This document shows positions 56,293 to 64,000 of a stretch of DNA of 64,000 bases, in pieces. The position numbers and the translations under genes are program-made. How positions within the stretch are numbered: the first letter of the stretch is position 1; every line of letters starts with the position of its first letter. The stretch covers positions 1 through 64,000 of the forward strand of contig JAIRWI010000013.1 of assembly GCA_031269095.1 (NCBI GenBank), given 5' to 3'. Below the pieces are notes generated by a model. The model had not been told where the DNA came from, did no database searches, and was given only the letters and a program-made list of their open reading frames with translations. The DNA comes from Holosporales bacterium (GTDB lineage: Bacteria; Pseudomonadota; Alphaproteobacteria; RUG11792).

Positions 56293-56589
56293 ATGAAAAT
56301 TTCAAACCTTAATCAAAAAATAATTCTATTAACAGAAAATAAACTGCCGACAGATCAATTAGCCACTGAGTATATAAAATTTGTTCCTTTTATGAATGTT
56401 CGGGCAAGCGTTATTGCTCTTTCTAAAACCCACGAATTCAAAATAACTATAAAAAATATGAATTTTAATAAATCAATATCTGCTATTGCTTTTGAGGGGG
56501 GTGAAGAAAAAGTTGTTTTCCCAGTAGTGCAATCGCAAAATGTTGTAAATTCAGATGATAAATATCTAACTTTTGTAGTTAAATATTAA
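56293..56589 (+). CDS. Probable phage head-tail joining protein
   Basis: 98 residues, 16 bases after the connector gene. Small and beta-rich, with FVPFMNVRASVIALSKTHEF and MNFNKSISAIAFEGGEEKVV. Size, order and the x-V-R-A-S-V segment suit the head-closure/joining family found after gp6 in gene transfer agents, but I see no diagnostic motif, so the call rests largely on position. Confidence 0.55.
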   Translation: MKISNLNQKIILLTENKLPTDQLATEYIKFVPFMNVRASVIALSKTHEFKITIKNMNFNKSISAIAFEGGEEKVVFPVVQSQNVVNSDDKYLTFVVKY

Positions 56590-56744
56590 ACTGAGAATGG
56601 GCCGTCATAAGCCAATCTCTATATCCTCGACTCGATGTGAGTAATTATTGGTCCTAGATTTCTATCTATCCTGTAAGATTTTTTCTTTTCAAATTTCTTA
56701 CTTATAATAGAGAATTCTAGGGCATAGCTATTATATTTATCCTT

Positions 56745-57521
56745 CTAAATTTCTCTTTGCGTTATCATATTCTGAGAAAATCGAACTAGCATTGGGACAG
56801 AGCCAGAAATAAAAAACCATTTCATTTCCTCAACAATTTCAATTTCAATTTCAATTTCTTTGAATATATATTTCATAATATTATAAAATATAAGTGTTGC
56901 AGTAATAATTATTATACCATTTATAATGGTTACTTTTTTATTATAATCTTTTAAAAAGGTATTCCAAGAAACAGAAAAACCAAGTAAAAAATAAAAAGCA
57001 ATATATGTGGAAGTTTGAATTTTCCCAATATATATTCCAAGTATTAATACTAAAATAAAAGCTATTACGATACTATATACAGAAATACTTTTTGTTGAAT
57101 CTGCGAATTTAACAAGCTTTGAATATAAAAAAACTGAAACGAGTGCAAAAACTGGAGTTACAGCAACATCAAACGGGTAATGGTACCCTTTCTTGACTAG
57201 AATATATCCACTGTAAACCATATTTATAATACACAGAATTCTAACAAAAATGTTTCTAAAGTGAAATATGAGCCATATATAAAATATTGACGCAAAGTGC
57301 ATATGTCCGCTGGGGAATCCATATCCAGTTGTTGGGCATGTCTCTGGAAGAGGCATCTTGAATATGTTTTTAAGTATAACATTGTATATCATTGTAATCA
57401 TAAGCAAAAATATACAATTTCCAAATATTTTTTTATCTAGAAATATATACCCAATTAAACCTAAAGTAATAACTCCGTATACATCAAATATTTGAGCAAA
57501 AATTGCTTCAAAATCTAGCAC
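56745..57521 (-). CDS. PAP2-superfamily membrane phosphatase
   Basis: 258 residues, about six to seven TM helices. Motif 2 (GFPSGHMHFASIFYIWL) and motif 3 (YHYPFDVAVTP, normally SR.....H...D) are seen. Motif 1 (KxxxxxxRP) is not clear and the motif 3 Arg appears as Lys (VKKGYHYP). It would dephosphorylate a lipid phosphate such as undecaprenyl diphosphate or phosphatidate. It overlaps the end of the MFS gene by 7 bases. Confidence 0.8.
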   Translation of the reverse strand: MLDFEAIFAQIFDVYGVITLGLIGYIFLDKKIFGNCIFLLMITMIYNVILKNIFKMPLPETCPTTGYGFPSGHMHFASIFYIWLIFHFRNIFVRILCIINMVYSGYILVKKGYHYPFDVAVTPVFALVSVFLYSKLVKFADSTKSISVYSIVIAFILVLILGIYIGKIQTSTYIAFYFLLGFSVSWNTFLKDYNKKVTIINGIIIITATLIFYNIMKYIFKEIEIEIEIVEEMKWFFISGSVPMLVRFSQNMITQREI

Positions 57522-58726
57522 AATTTCCTATTGTTTTTTATCATGAAGAAAATATATACGCAGGCAAGGATCGAAGTGACTCCCCCCTGTATAAAAGGAT
57601 ACACGGAGCAATAATCGCCAATCACTCCTGCCAGATAATTACTAAAAAACAGGCATATTCCCTCGATAGCATAGTAGATAGCGAAGGTCGTCCCCACCAT
57701 ATTCGGTGTAGTGGATAACTGCGATACAATCGACGATAGCACACCATGCGTTGAACCAATATGAATGCCTGCCATGATATACACAAGAACTATCATGGCA
57801 TTATTATGTGCAAAAATAGCCATGATATTTGCAATAAAAAGCAGGAAAATACCGTACAAAAGTATTTTTCTTTTATCAAATGTATCCGATAGTTTTCCCA
57901 TAGGAATAGCAACTAAAATAATACAAATTTCATATATTCCCATAAAAATTGGAAGACTAGCCGTATTTCCTGGGATAATATTCCGTGCTCTTAAAGTTAT
58001 AAATCCCTCACTAAAACGCGCAAACATAAGAATCACAATTATAATAATAAATCTCCAATACTCAATCCTGAGATCTTTTACGTTTTTTATATTCCAGTTT
58101 TTACTACTTTTTTTACTATTATATTCTTGATATTTAACTTTTTTCTTTAAAATTACATAAGCGATAACAGTAGGTATAATAGCCAAACCAAAGATTACCC
58201 TAAAATTATCGTTTAATAGTATAGTCAGAAAGGATGTTATAACGGACCCAATCAAAGACCCTGCTATATTCATCATATGTCTCAACGAATAGGCGTACCC
58301 TCTTTTCTCTATAGGAATCTCAGCCAGCATTGTATCAGCAGGGGTTGTACGCAATCCTTTAACAAATCTATCTATTGCTTTAGCAATGAAAATCAGCCAA
58401 ATATTCCACGCAGCAGTTATAAAAATTTTACTAATTATTGTAAAAAAAGCCCCTACCTTTAAAAATCCTAACTTTTTCTTCGAAATATCTATAAGAATTC
58501 CAACAAATAACTTCGAAATAAACGAGAGAAATAACACGGCACCTTCTAGTAATCCAAACGACTTGTATCCACCTTTTAAATTTTCAACTATAAAAATAGG
58601 TAAGAGTGAAAATGCCATAGACGATGCAATCCCCCATAAGAAGAATGAAAAACATATCCATAATATGTTTCTATTATCCTTCCGCTTTTCAGAAATTTTT
58701 ATGTATCTTGAAATTTCGAATCTCAT
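57515..58726 (-). CDS. Major facilitator superfamily transporter
   Basis: 403 residues with twelve predicted TM helices in two halves. The family loop 2-3 region is FLSFISKLFVGILIDISKKK, and the repeat in the second half is PMGKLSDTFDKRKILLYGIF. The substrate cannot be told. It is upstream of and coupled to the PAP2 gene; the pair may serve one lipid or phosphate-related route (inference). Confidence 0.88.
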   Translation of the reverse strand: MRFEISRYIKISEKRKDNRNILWICFSFFLWGIASSMAFSLLPIFIVENLKGGYKSFGLLEGAVLFLSFISKLFVGILIDISKKKLGFLKVGAFFTIISKIFITAAWNIWLIFIAKAIDRFVKGLRTTPADTMLAEIPIEKRGYAYSLRHMMNIAGSLIGSVITSFLTILLNDNFRVIFGLAIIPTVIAYVILKKKVKYQEYNSKKSSKNWNIKNVKDLRIEYWRFIIIIVILMFARFSEGFITLRARNIIPGNTASLPIFMGIYEICIILVAIPMGKLSDTFDKRKILLYGIFLLFIANIMAIFAHNNAMIVLVYIMAGIHIGSTHGVLSSIVSQLSTTPNMVGTTFAIYYAIEGICLFFSNYLAGVIGDYCSVYPFIQGGVTSILACVYIFFMIKNNRKLC

Positions 58727-58784
58727 AGCATAAAGAATTCTATATGAAACGTCGATTTTTTAGAACATTTTTCATCCTATTTAA

Positions 58785-59039
58785 ACTCATTCTAGTTAAC
58801 AACAAGGTAATCTTTTAAGCTATATTTCCTGGAGTTACAAGAGTTTTAGATACTTTTGTTGATATTAACATTAATTGGCATAACTATACATAGAGTTTAT
58901 CGTTAATTCTCTGGCGCATTTGACTTTTTATACTATACTTATTCCAGTTAACACTGATATCGACAAATATACCTAAAACATCAGTAATTCTTGGGATAGG
59001 TCTAGAAATATTATTTCTTTTCTAACTGGAGAGAGTATA
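58785..59039. repeat. Palindromic elements B, C and A in a row
   Basis: Form B at 58785-58888 (ACTCATTCTAGTTAACAACA ... GGCATAACTATA), form C at 58889-58933 (GAGTTTATCGTTAATTCTCT) and form A at 58934-59039 (TATACTTATTCCAGTTAACA ... TGGAGAGAGTATA). They fill half of the gap between the MFS and glmS genes; 59040-59219 holds the glmS upstream region and no gene. Confidence 0.8.
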
Positions 59040-59219
59040 ACATTAATTGTAAATAAAGAGTTTTGTATGGAAAAACAATTATGGAAAATGTAGTGATTGG
59101 AGAATATGGCAGAATTACATCCCCCCTTATTCTAAAAATAGGAATCTAAAAATATATAAACTTAGCCTGTATTTTCGATTAAAATGGTTTCGTATCCGTG
59201 TTATTGTAGAGAATTGCGA

Positions 59220-60977
59220 ATGTGTGGAATAGCTTCCGTTTTATTAAATAGGGATTCTAGTGGTGATAATTTATCAAAAATATTATTCGATAGCTTAAAA
59301 AAATTGGAATATCGGGGATATGACTCTGCTGGAATTGCTGTTTTGGATTCTAAATGCGTAACCCATATGTTTAAAAGTGTCGGAGAAGTTGAGAACTTGA
59401 AGAATAACATAGACTATAGCATTACTGGAAATATAGGAATTGCACACACCAGATGGGCAACCCACGGCGAGGTTTCCGTTGAAAACGCGCATCCTCACAA
59501 GGTAGGAAAAGTTTCGGTAGCACATAATGGAATAGTCGAAAACTATAATGAGCTTAAAAAAGAGTATCTTTTCGATATTACTTTTAATAGCGAAACTGAT
59601 ACTGAAGTTATATCAGCTCTTATACATAATTTTATAGAAAAAGAAGGATTATCTTTTGAAGATTCTTTTAGGAAAACATTAAAATTAATAAAAGGAATGT
59701 ACGCAATCGTAGCAATATCAGAAAGCGAACCCGGAACGCTTATCGGAGCAAAGTACGGCTCCCCCTTGGTGATAGGATGTAATAATAGTAATGATATTTA
59801 CATAGCGAGTGACGCAATAGCTCTTTCAGGTTTGTCGAGAGATGTTATATATATGAAAGAAGGCGATATAGTTATAGCTAAAAACGGTGAATATAAAATA
59901 TATGACTCCAATAATAATGAATCCTACCGAGAAAAATTTCCGGTAACCGTATCGGTTAATTCTCTGGATAAAACTAAATATGAGGATCATATGCTATCTG
60001 AAATTTGTGAAGAACCGGAAGTACTTGTTAAAACATATGACAATTTTTCACCTACTATTGATATAAAGAATTATAAATCACTTTATTTTATAGCATGTGG
60101 TACTTCTTATTATGCAGGGCTTTTGGCGAAGTATTGGATTGAAGATATTTCGGGGATTCATGTCAATGTTGAAATTGCTTCTGAATTTAGATATAGAAAT
60201 CCAGTACTTTTAAAGGATTCACTATATGTATTTATAAGTCAATCTGGGGAAACTATAGACACTCTATGTGCAATGAGGAAGGTTATCATCGAAAAAAATT
60301 TAGACACTCTTTCCATTGTTAATGTTCCAAATAGCTCGATTGCGAGGGAATCTAAATACAATATTCAAACATATGCTGGAACAGAAATAGGAGTCGCTTC
60401 TACGAAAGCCTTTATAAGTCAGGCATTAACCCTACTTCTTCTAATAAAGAATAAACTTAATATAGAAAATATAGCAAAATCCATGCAGAATATACTTGAT
60501 AGAAAAACAGAAATTGCAAATATTGCAGAAAAAATATCAAAAAGCAGAGCGATTATATATATGGGAAGAGGAACGAGCTATCCAATCGCAATGGAAGGAG
60601 CCCTCAAGATGAAAGAGCTTTCATATATAAGCTCAGATGGATGCCCGTCTGGAGAAATTAAGCATGGGCCAATTGCCTTGATAGATAGCGGCGTAAGCTC
60701 GATAATCCTGGCTCCAAAAGATAGGTATTATGAAAAGACTCTTTCTAATGCGGAAGAAATTTTGGCAAGACACGGAGCCGTATATTTATTGGGGGCTGGA
60801 AATCAAAATTTAGCAAAACATAGCGACATAATTGAAGTCCAGAATATTGAGGAAGAAATTGGTAATCCTTTCATTTTGACGACGACTGTTCATTTGCTCG
60901 CATACTACACAGCGAAGGTGAAGGGGCTTAATATAGACAAACCAAGAAATTTAGCAAAGTCAGTTACTGTAGAATAA
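59220..60977 (+). CDS. glmS: Glutamine--fructose-6-phosphate aminotransferase
   Basis: 585 residues from the ATG at 59220, which gives the family's MCGIASV with the catalytic Cys2 freed after Met removal; an in-frame ATG at 59184 would bury this Cys. The glutaminase domain (IGIAHTRWATHGEVSVENAH) and two SIS sugar-isomerase domains (FIACGTSYYAGLLAKYWIED and YMGRGTSYPIAMEGALKMKE) are complete, ending KPRNLAKSVTVE. It makes glucosamine-6-phosphate for peptidoglycan and LPS. No glmS ribozyme is expected or seen. Confidence 0.97.
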   Translation: MCGIASVLLNRDSSGDNLSKILFDSLKKLEYRGYDSAGIAVLDSKCVTHMFKSVGEVENLKNNIDYSITGNIGIAHTRWATHGEVSVENAHPHKVGKVSVAHNGIVENYNELKKEYLFDITFNSETDTEVISALIHNFIEKEGLSFEDSFRKTLKLIKGMYAIVAISESEPGTLIGAKYGSPLVIGCNNSNDIYIASDAIALSGLSRDVIYMKEGDIVIAKNGEYKIYDSNNNESYREKFPVTVSVNSLDKTKYEDHMLSEICEEPEVLVKTYDNFSPTIDIKNYKSLYFIACGTSYYAGLLAKYWIEDISGIHVNVEIASEFRYRNPVLLKDSLYVFISQSGETIDTLCAMRKVIIEKNLDTLSIVNVPNSSIARESKYNIQTYAGTEIGVASTKAFISQALTLLLLIKNKLNIENIAKSMQNILDRKTEIANIAEKISKSRAIIYMGRGTSYPIAMEGALKMKELSYISSDGCPSGEIKHGPIALIDSGVSSIILAPKDRYYEKTLSNAEEILARHGAVYLLGAGNQNLAKHSDIIEVQNIEEEIGNPFILTTTVHLLAYYTAKVKGLNIDKPRNLAKSVTVE

Positions 60978-61032
60978 AAAAAGAAACATATACTCGCTAT
61001 ACCCAAAAGTAATAAAAAGTTGGTCTTTTTTA

Positions 61033-61123
61033 TTAGACTCGTTCTAGTTAGTAATAATGGTAATCTTTTAAGCTATATTTCGTAGAAGTGCGTTTATCTA
61101 AAAGTTAATATGACCTAAGTATA
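61033..61123. repeat. Form-B palindromic element, eroded right end
   Basis: TTAGACTCGTTCTAGTTAGT then ATCTTTTAAGCTATATTTCG, ending ACCTAAGTATAC. It lies 55 bases after the glmS stop, between convergent glmS and ymdB. Confidence 0.65.
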
Positions 61124-61207
61124 CCTTTTATAGAAAGGACTAGAATATGGATAGCGAAAAGTATTGTAATAGATATATTTATTTCTGCAAGGTATTATAT
61201 TGTATAC

Positions 61208-62029
61208 TTAAACAATATCTTGTTGTTCTTTCAAAAAACCACCATTTCTGATCGTTTTTATGTCGGTAGCAAGCCCAGTCGCGTTATCTATATCGAATAG
61301 TGCTCCACAAACGGTTGCGCCCCCCGATGCTGGAGACATTTTGGCAAACATATTAACTTTATCGACGAAGCGCTTAAATGGTCCCTCATCCTCCATACCA
61401 ATAACAGAATTATAATCCCCACACATTCCAGCATCTGTAAGAAGTGCGGTTCCCCCCTTCAAAATCATTGCATCAGCAGTCGGAACATGAGTATGGGTCC
61501 CAATAACCGCTGAAATTTTTCCATCAAACATACGGGCTAAGGCAACTTTTTCTGCCGTAATTTCTGCGTGTATATCAACAACAATTGCATCAATATTTTT
61601 CCCAAGTTTGTAAATCTGAAGTAAGTAAGCCATTGCAGCGAATGGATCATCATTCTGTTCCATAAAAACCCGCCCCATAAGATTCACAACCAGAACTTTT
61701 TTACCAAGATTAACTATTTCATGAACATAAAAACCATGTCCAGGGGTTCCTTTCGGATAGTTAAGAGGGCGGATTAAGCGCTTTTCTCTATCGAACATTT
61801 GCAGGTCATCTTTCTGATCGAAGCTATGATTTCCTAGGGTTATAACATCGATACCGGCCTCAAAAAGCATATCGCATATATTTTGGCGTATACCGAATCC
61901 GTGCGAAGCATTCTCTCCATTGGCGATAGCACAGTCTATCTGACATGGTCCTTTTCGTATTTTGATGTAACTAGCTAGAGCAGTTCTGCCAGCTTTTCCT
62001 ACAACATCCCCAAAAAACACAATTTTCAT
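61208..62029 (-). CDS. ymdB: YmdB-type metallophosphoesterase
   Basis: 273 residues from the ATG at 62029, six bases after GGAG; the in-frame TTG at 62041 overlaps that site. Metal-binding motifs are seen in KIVFFGDVVGKAGR, IANGENASHGFGI, ITLGNHSFDQ, VDIHAEITAEK and VIGTHTHVPTADAMIL. Bacterial relatives act on 2',3'-cyclic nucleotides and influence RNA turnover or biofilm state. Its 5' side holds two structured non-coding stretches. Confidence 0.94.
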   Translation of the reverse strand: MKIVFFGDVVGKAGRTALASYIKIRKGPCQIDCAIANGENASHGFGIRQNICDMLFEAGIDVITLGNHSFDQKDDLQMFDREKRLIRPLNYPKGTPGHGFYVHEIVNLGKKVLVVNLMGRVFMEQNDDPFAAMAYLLQIYKLGKNIDAIVVDIHAEITAEKVALARMFDGKISAVIGTHTHVPTADAMILKGGTALLTDAGMCGDYNSVIGMEDEGPFKRFVDKVNMFAKMSPASGGATVCGALFDIDNATGLATDIKTIRNGGFLKEQQDIV

Positions 62030-62118
62030 TTCATTCTCCAAGCTCTATAACATTGCAAAAACATATACCACTCTTTTCTTCAGCCAACACATTTTATATA
62101 TATTATACATACAAAACC

Positions 62119-62182
62119 GGAAGAAGCACTAGCGGCTCCCCCAAGCTAGGAAGCGACAACGGAGCTAGTACAAAGCTCTTCC
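62119..62182. other. Structured non-coding segment upstream of ymdB
   Basis: Outer arms GGAAGAAGC (62119-62127) and GCTCTTCC (62175-62182) pair with one bulge. Inner arms ACTAGC (62128-62133) and GCTAGT (62164-62169) pair perfectly around a loop with CTCCCCCAAGC. It is much richer in G+C than its surroundings. It could be a small RNA, a leader element of ymdB or a mobile repeat end; I cannot name a family. Confidence 0.45.
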
Positions 62183-62203
62183 AAAACTTTCTCCATAATA
62201 TTT

Positions 62204-62335
62204 TTCTTTTTTTTTTTGGACAATTTTAAAACAACCAATTGGTGTAGAAAGTTGTCAAGGTGGAGAGCGAAGCGGACCTTGACAACATTAACGGAACCAA
62301 TTGGTATACTTTTGTCTAAACAAAAAAAAAAGAAT
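62204..62335. repeat. Nested ~130 bp palindrome next to surA
   Basis: Symmetric around 62269: a T-run with TTGGACAA on the left and TTGTCTAAAC with an A-run on the right; ACCAATTGGT at both 62234-62243 and 62296-62305; and a perfect 11-base hairpin GTTGTCAAGGT / ACCTTGACAAC (62251-62261, 62276-62286) with a 14-base loop. It begins three bases after the surA stop (minus strand), so it may end surA transcription, but its length and order are more like a mobile palindromic element. Confidence 0.75.
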
Positions 62336-62337
62336 GC

Positions 62338-63759
62338 TTATTTTACCAAATGCTCCAGCTTTTTTTGATCGATTTTTATAAACGAAATATATTGAGCTTT
62401 TTTAAAATTTCTCGCAAAATCTTTTGCAGCTTTTTTAGATATCAGCATGTTTTTAAGTTCATTTTCATCTGGGATTTCAGCGTTTGGAATTTCTTTACTA
62501 ACTGTAAAATACACATCAACATAATTTTCTCCGTTCATAGAATGTGCGGTATTAGCTTTTCCCATAGAGGATTTTAGTATATTTGCAACAAACGGGGTCT
62601 CAGGCATTTCATCTTTTTCTTCGACGGTCACATTATCCTTTTTGCAAATCGCTTTAAATGAATCTGCATTTTTTGCTGTTTTTAGTTTTTCTATAGTTGC
62701 ATAAACTGCTTCAGAATCCGAGGATGTCATAATTCCCCCTTGATGCTGTATACTGCACTTTAGATATTTATATTTAGCTTCCGTTGATCCTTTTTTGTGT
62801 GGTTCTGCTTTATCTTCGAGGTATACAATTTTAAATCCAGTATTTGTATCAATAATTCCACTAAACTCCCCAGGTTTTAAGCTAAGAACCGCACTTTTTA
62901 TAGTTTTATCTAGATTTTTTTCTACGATTGGGCCAAGGTCTCCAGTTTGGAATCTATAATTCCCCTGTGATATTGCCTCTGCCATAACTTGAAAATTAAA
63001 CCCATTTTGGAGAAGTTCATAAACCGCCTCAGCATTTTGTCTAACTTTTTCCTTAGATTTTTTATTAGAAACTCTAAAGTATATTTCGTATACGTGGTAT
63101 CTAGTATAATTAAGGTTTTCCTTTTCCTGTTTTTTTATTTCTTCTACTTCTCTTTTGGTAATTCTTATACTATTTTTCATAGTTTCAACAATTGAGAAAA
63201 ACAACATCCGGGAAAATAAGTCCTTTTTAAAAATATCCATATTAATTCCTAGATGTTCGAACTTTTTCCCCAGTTCTTCAACGGAAATACCGTTTCTATC
63301 CGCTATATCCTGAATTCTTTTTTCAAGTTGTTTTTTGGAAATTTCCATATTATTTTTTTTGGAAACTTGCTCTTGGAGTTTAATATCTATTGCTTTTGCG
63401 AGAATACCATCCGCCATAAGTTTCAGATCGGAATTATTGAAAACCTTACCAGAAGAGAAGGCTATAAAGCGCGCCATATTTACAATATCAACGTTTGTAA
63501 TAATGTCGCTATTTACCGTAGCTATAACATAAAACTCCTGTGATCCATTAACTTTCGCCCCAATATATACGTTATCTATATCGTCTATACAATTTTTTTT
63601 GTTAGATTTTTTGATAGCACTTATTGCTTCCAAGGGTTTTTTATCATTATAAAATTTCGATTCGTTATCAACTTTTCCGATTTTTGCTACATCAAGCGAG
63701 TACGAAACGTCAAAGTTAGAAGCAATGAGTGTTAAAAGAAGTATTTTTAAAAAATTCAT
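62338..63759 (-). CDS. SurA-like periplasmic peptidyl-prolyl isomerase/chaperone
   Basis: 473 residues. A signal peptide (FLKILLLTLIASNFDVSYS) precedes a SurA N-like helical region (AKAIDIKLQEQVSKKNNMEI, then RIQDIADRNGISVEELGKKF). A parvulin domain follows (YHVYEIYFRVSNKKSKEKVR, FQVMAEAISQGNYRFQTGDL, LKPGEFSGIIDTNTGFKIVY), and a C-terminal helical tail. It escorts outer-membrane proteins to the Bam complex, so it fits with bamE at 26 kb. The long Asn/Lys-rich stretch before the first helix is an oddity. In many relatives lptD lies next to it, but not here. Confidence 0.88.
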   Translation of the reverse strand: MNFLKILLLTLIASNFDVSYSLDVAKIGKVDNESKFYNDKKPLEAISAIKKSNKKNCIDDIDNVYIGAKVNGSQEFYVIATVNSDIITNVDIVNMARFIAFSSGKVFNNSDLKLMADGILAKAIDIKLQEQVSKKNNMEISKKQLEKRIQDIADRNGISVEELGKKFEHLGINMDIFKKDLFSRMLFFSIVETMKNSIRITKREVEEIKKQEKENLNYTRYHVYEIYFRVSNKKSKEKVRQNAEAVYELLQNGFNFQVMAEAISQGNYRFQTGDLGPIVEKNLDKTIKSAVLSLKPGEFSGIIDTNTGFKIVYLEDKAEPHKKGSTEAKYKYLKCSIQHQGGIMTSSDSEAVYATIEKLKTAKNADSFKAICKKDNVTVEEKDEMPETPFVANILKSSMGKANTAHSMNGENYVDVYFTVSKEIPNAEIPDENELKNMLISKKAAKDFARNFKKAQYISFIKIDQKKLEHLVK

Positions 63760-63854
63760 AATTTTTGTTTTTATACCAGGTACTGACTCTATGCCGGATT
63801 ATAACAAAGAAACCTGTGAATATCAAGTGAGAACAGACTGACTGAGACATACAC

Positions 63855-63931
63855 TGGCGCGCCCTGGAAGGCTCGAACTCCCGACCCACAGCTTAGAAGG
63901 CTGTTGCTCTATCCAACTGAGCTAAGAGCGC
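63855..63931 (-). tRNA. tRNA-Arg(TCT)
   Basis: 77 bases including an encoded CCA. The acceptor GCGCTCT pairs with AGGGCGC (one G-U), discriminator G. D arm TAGCTCAGTTGGATAGAGC; anticodon stem ACAGC/GCTGT with loop CTTCTAA, giving anticodon TCT for AGA/AGG. Variable loop GGGTC; T arm GGGAG TTCGAGC CTTCC. All arms fold. Confidence 0.97.
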
Positions 63932-63937
63932 GCTACG

Positions 63938-63958
63938 CGATCACAGGTAACGTGATCG
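63938..63958. other. Hairpin upstream of tRNA-Arg
   Basis: CGATCAC and GTGATCG pair perfectly around a 7-base loop, seven bases before the tRNA 5' end. It may be a processing signal or the terminator of a gene beyond the window edge. Confidence 0.35.
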
Positions 63959-64000
63959 TGATGATAAAGATGACAACATAACATATACGACAACGTAACA

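Noticed and set aside
58785-59219. Region before glmS considered as a glmS ribozyme
   Set aside because: It consists of palindromic elements and plain AT-rich sequence, and the ribozyme is essentially a Gram-positive feature.
62119-62182. GC-rich segment considered as SRP RNA or tmRNA
   Set aside because: The diagnostic SRP loop (GGAAG..AGCA pairing context) and tmRNA acceptor or tag features do not line up; left as an unnamed structured segment.

Overview
The window is AT-rich (roughly one third G+C by eye). Its gene content fits a reduced, probably host-associated alphaproteobacterium of the Rickettsiales/Holosporales type. Pointers are ntrY-ntrX, tolQRA, alphaproteobacterial-style BamE, an adenylate kinase with a four-Cys lid inside the ribosomal operon, a short phosphatidylserine decarboxylase, GatA, and isolated gene-transfer-agent-like phage head genes. 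This placement is inference; no 16S gene is present.

Layout. 1-6.5 kb: NtrX (cut by the window edge), NtrY, TolA/TolR/TolQ, a lone-domain biotin ligase and a shortened PRPP-synthetase-like protein. 6.6-9.4 kb: an unknown secreted protein, an IS630 transposase remnant beside a duplicated ~100 bp segment, and a two-gene unit of a secreted coiled-coil protein plus a type II/IV-type pseudopilin. 9.5-26.9 kb: SulP permease, pnp, uvrC-pgsA, gatA, mlaE, ruvC, psd, dprA-radC, infA, ybaB, pgeF, fabD-nuoB and bamE. 27-44.6 kb: an unbroken str-S10-spc-alpha block on the minus strand, from rpsL to rplQ, with a good sigma-70 promoter ahead of rpsL. 45-64 kb: radA-ogt, a repeat-bearing membrane protein, a serine hydrolase, a decayed ABC exporter, murG, a phage portal gene, two phage head-tail connector genes, PAP2 and MFS genes, glmS, ymdB, a SurA-like chaperone and tRNA-Arg(TCT).

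The most striking non-genic feature is a dense set of short interspersed palindromic elements filling nearly every larger intergenic gap. One superfamily (about 105 bp; forms A, B and D here) has TIR-like ends built on TATACTCGTTCCAGTTA and its inverse, with flanking TA. A second family (E, about 200 bp) has ends TAACCTCAGTTTCGTGTAAG and inverse. Copies sit within a few bases of gene 3' ends, insert into one another, and in one case supply the last codons and stop of the phage portal gene. An IS630-type (TA-targeting) transposase remnant lies among them, so they look like MITEs once mobilised in trans.

Other points of interest: S12 carries Arg at position 43, the classical streptomycin-resistance substitution. 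NtrX has a broken Walker A motif. One ABC exporter has lost every ATPase motif yet kept a full-length frame. A roughly 130 bp nested palindrome abuts surA. Housekeeping clusters are broken up: no rpoBC before rpsL, no rpsO before pnp, a lone murG and a lone nuoB.
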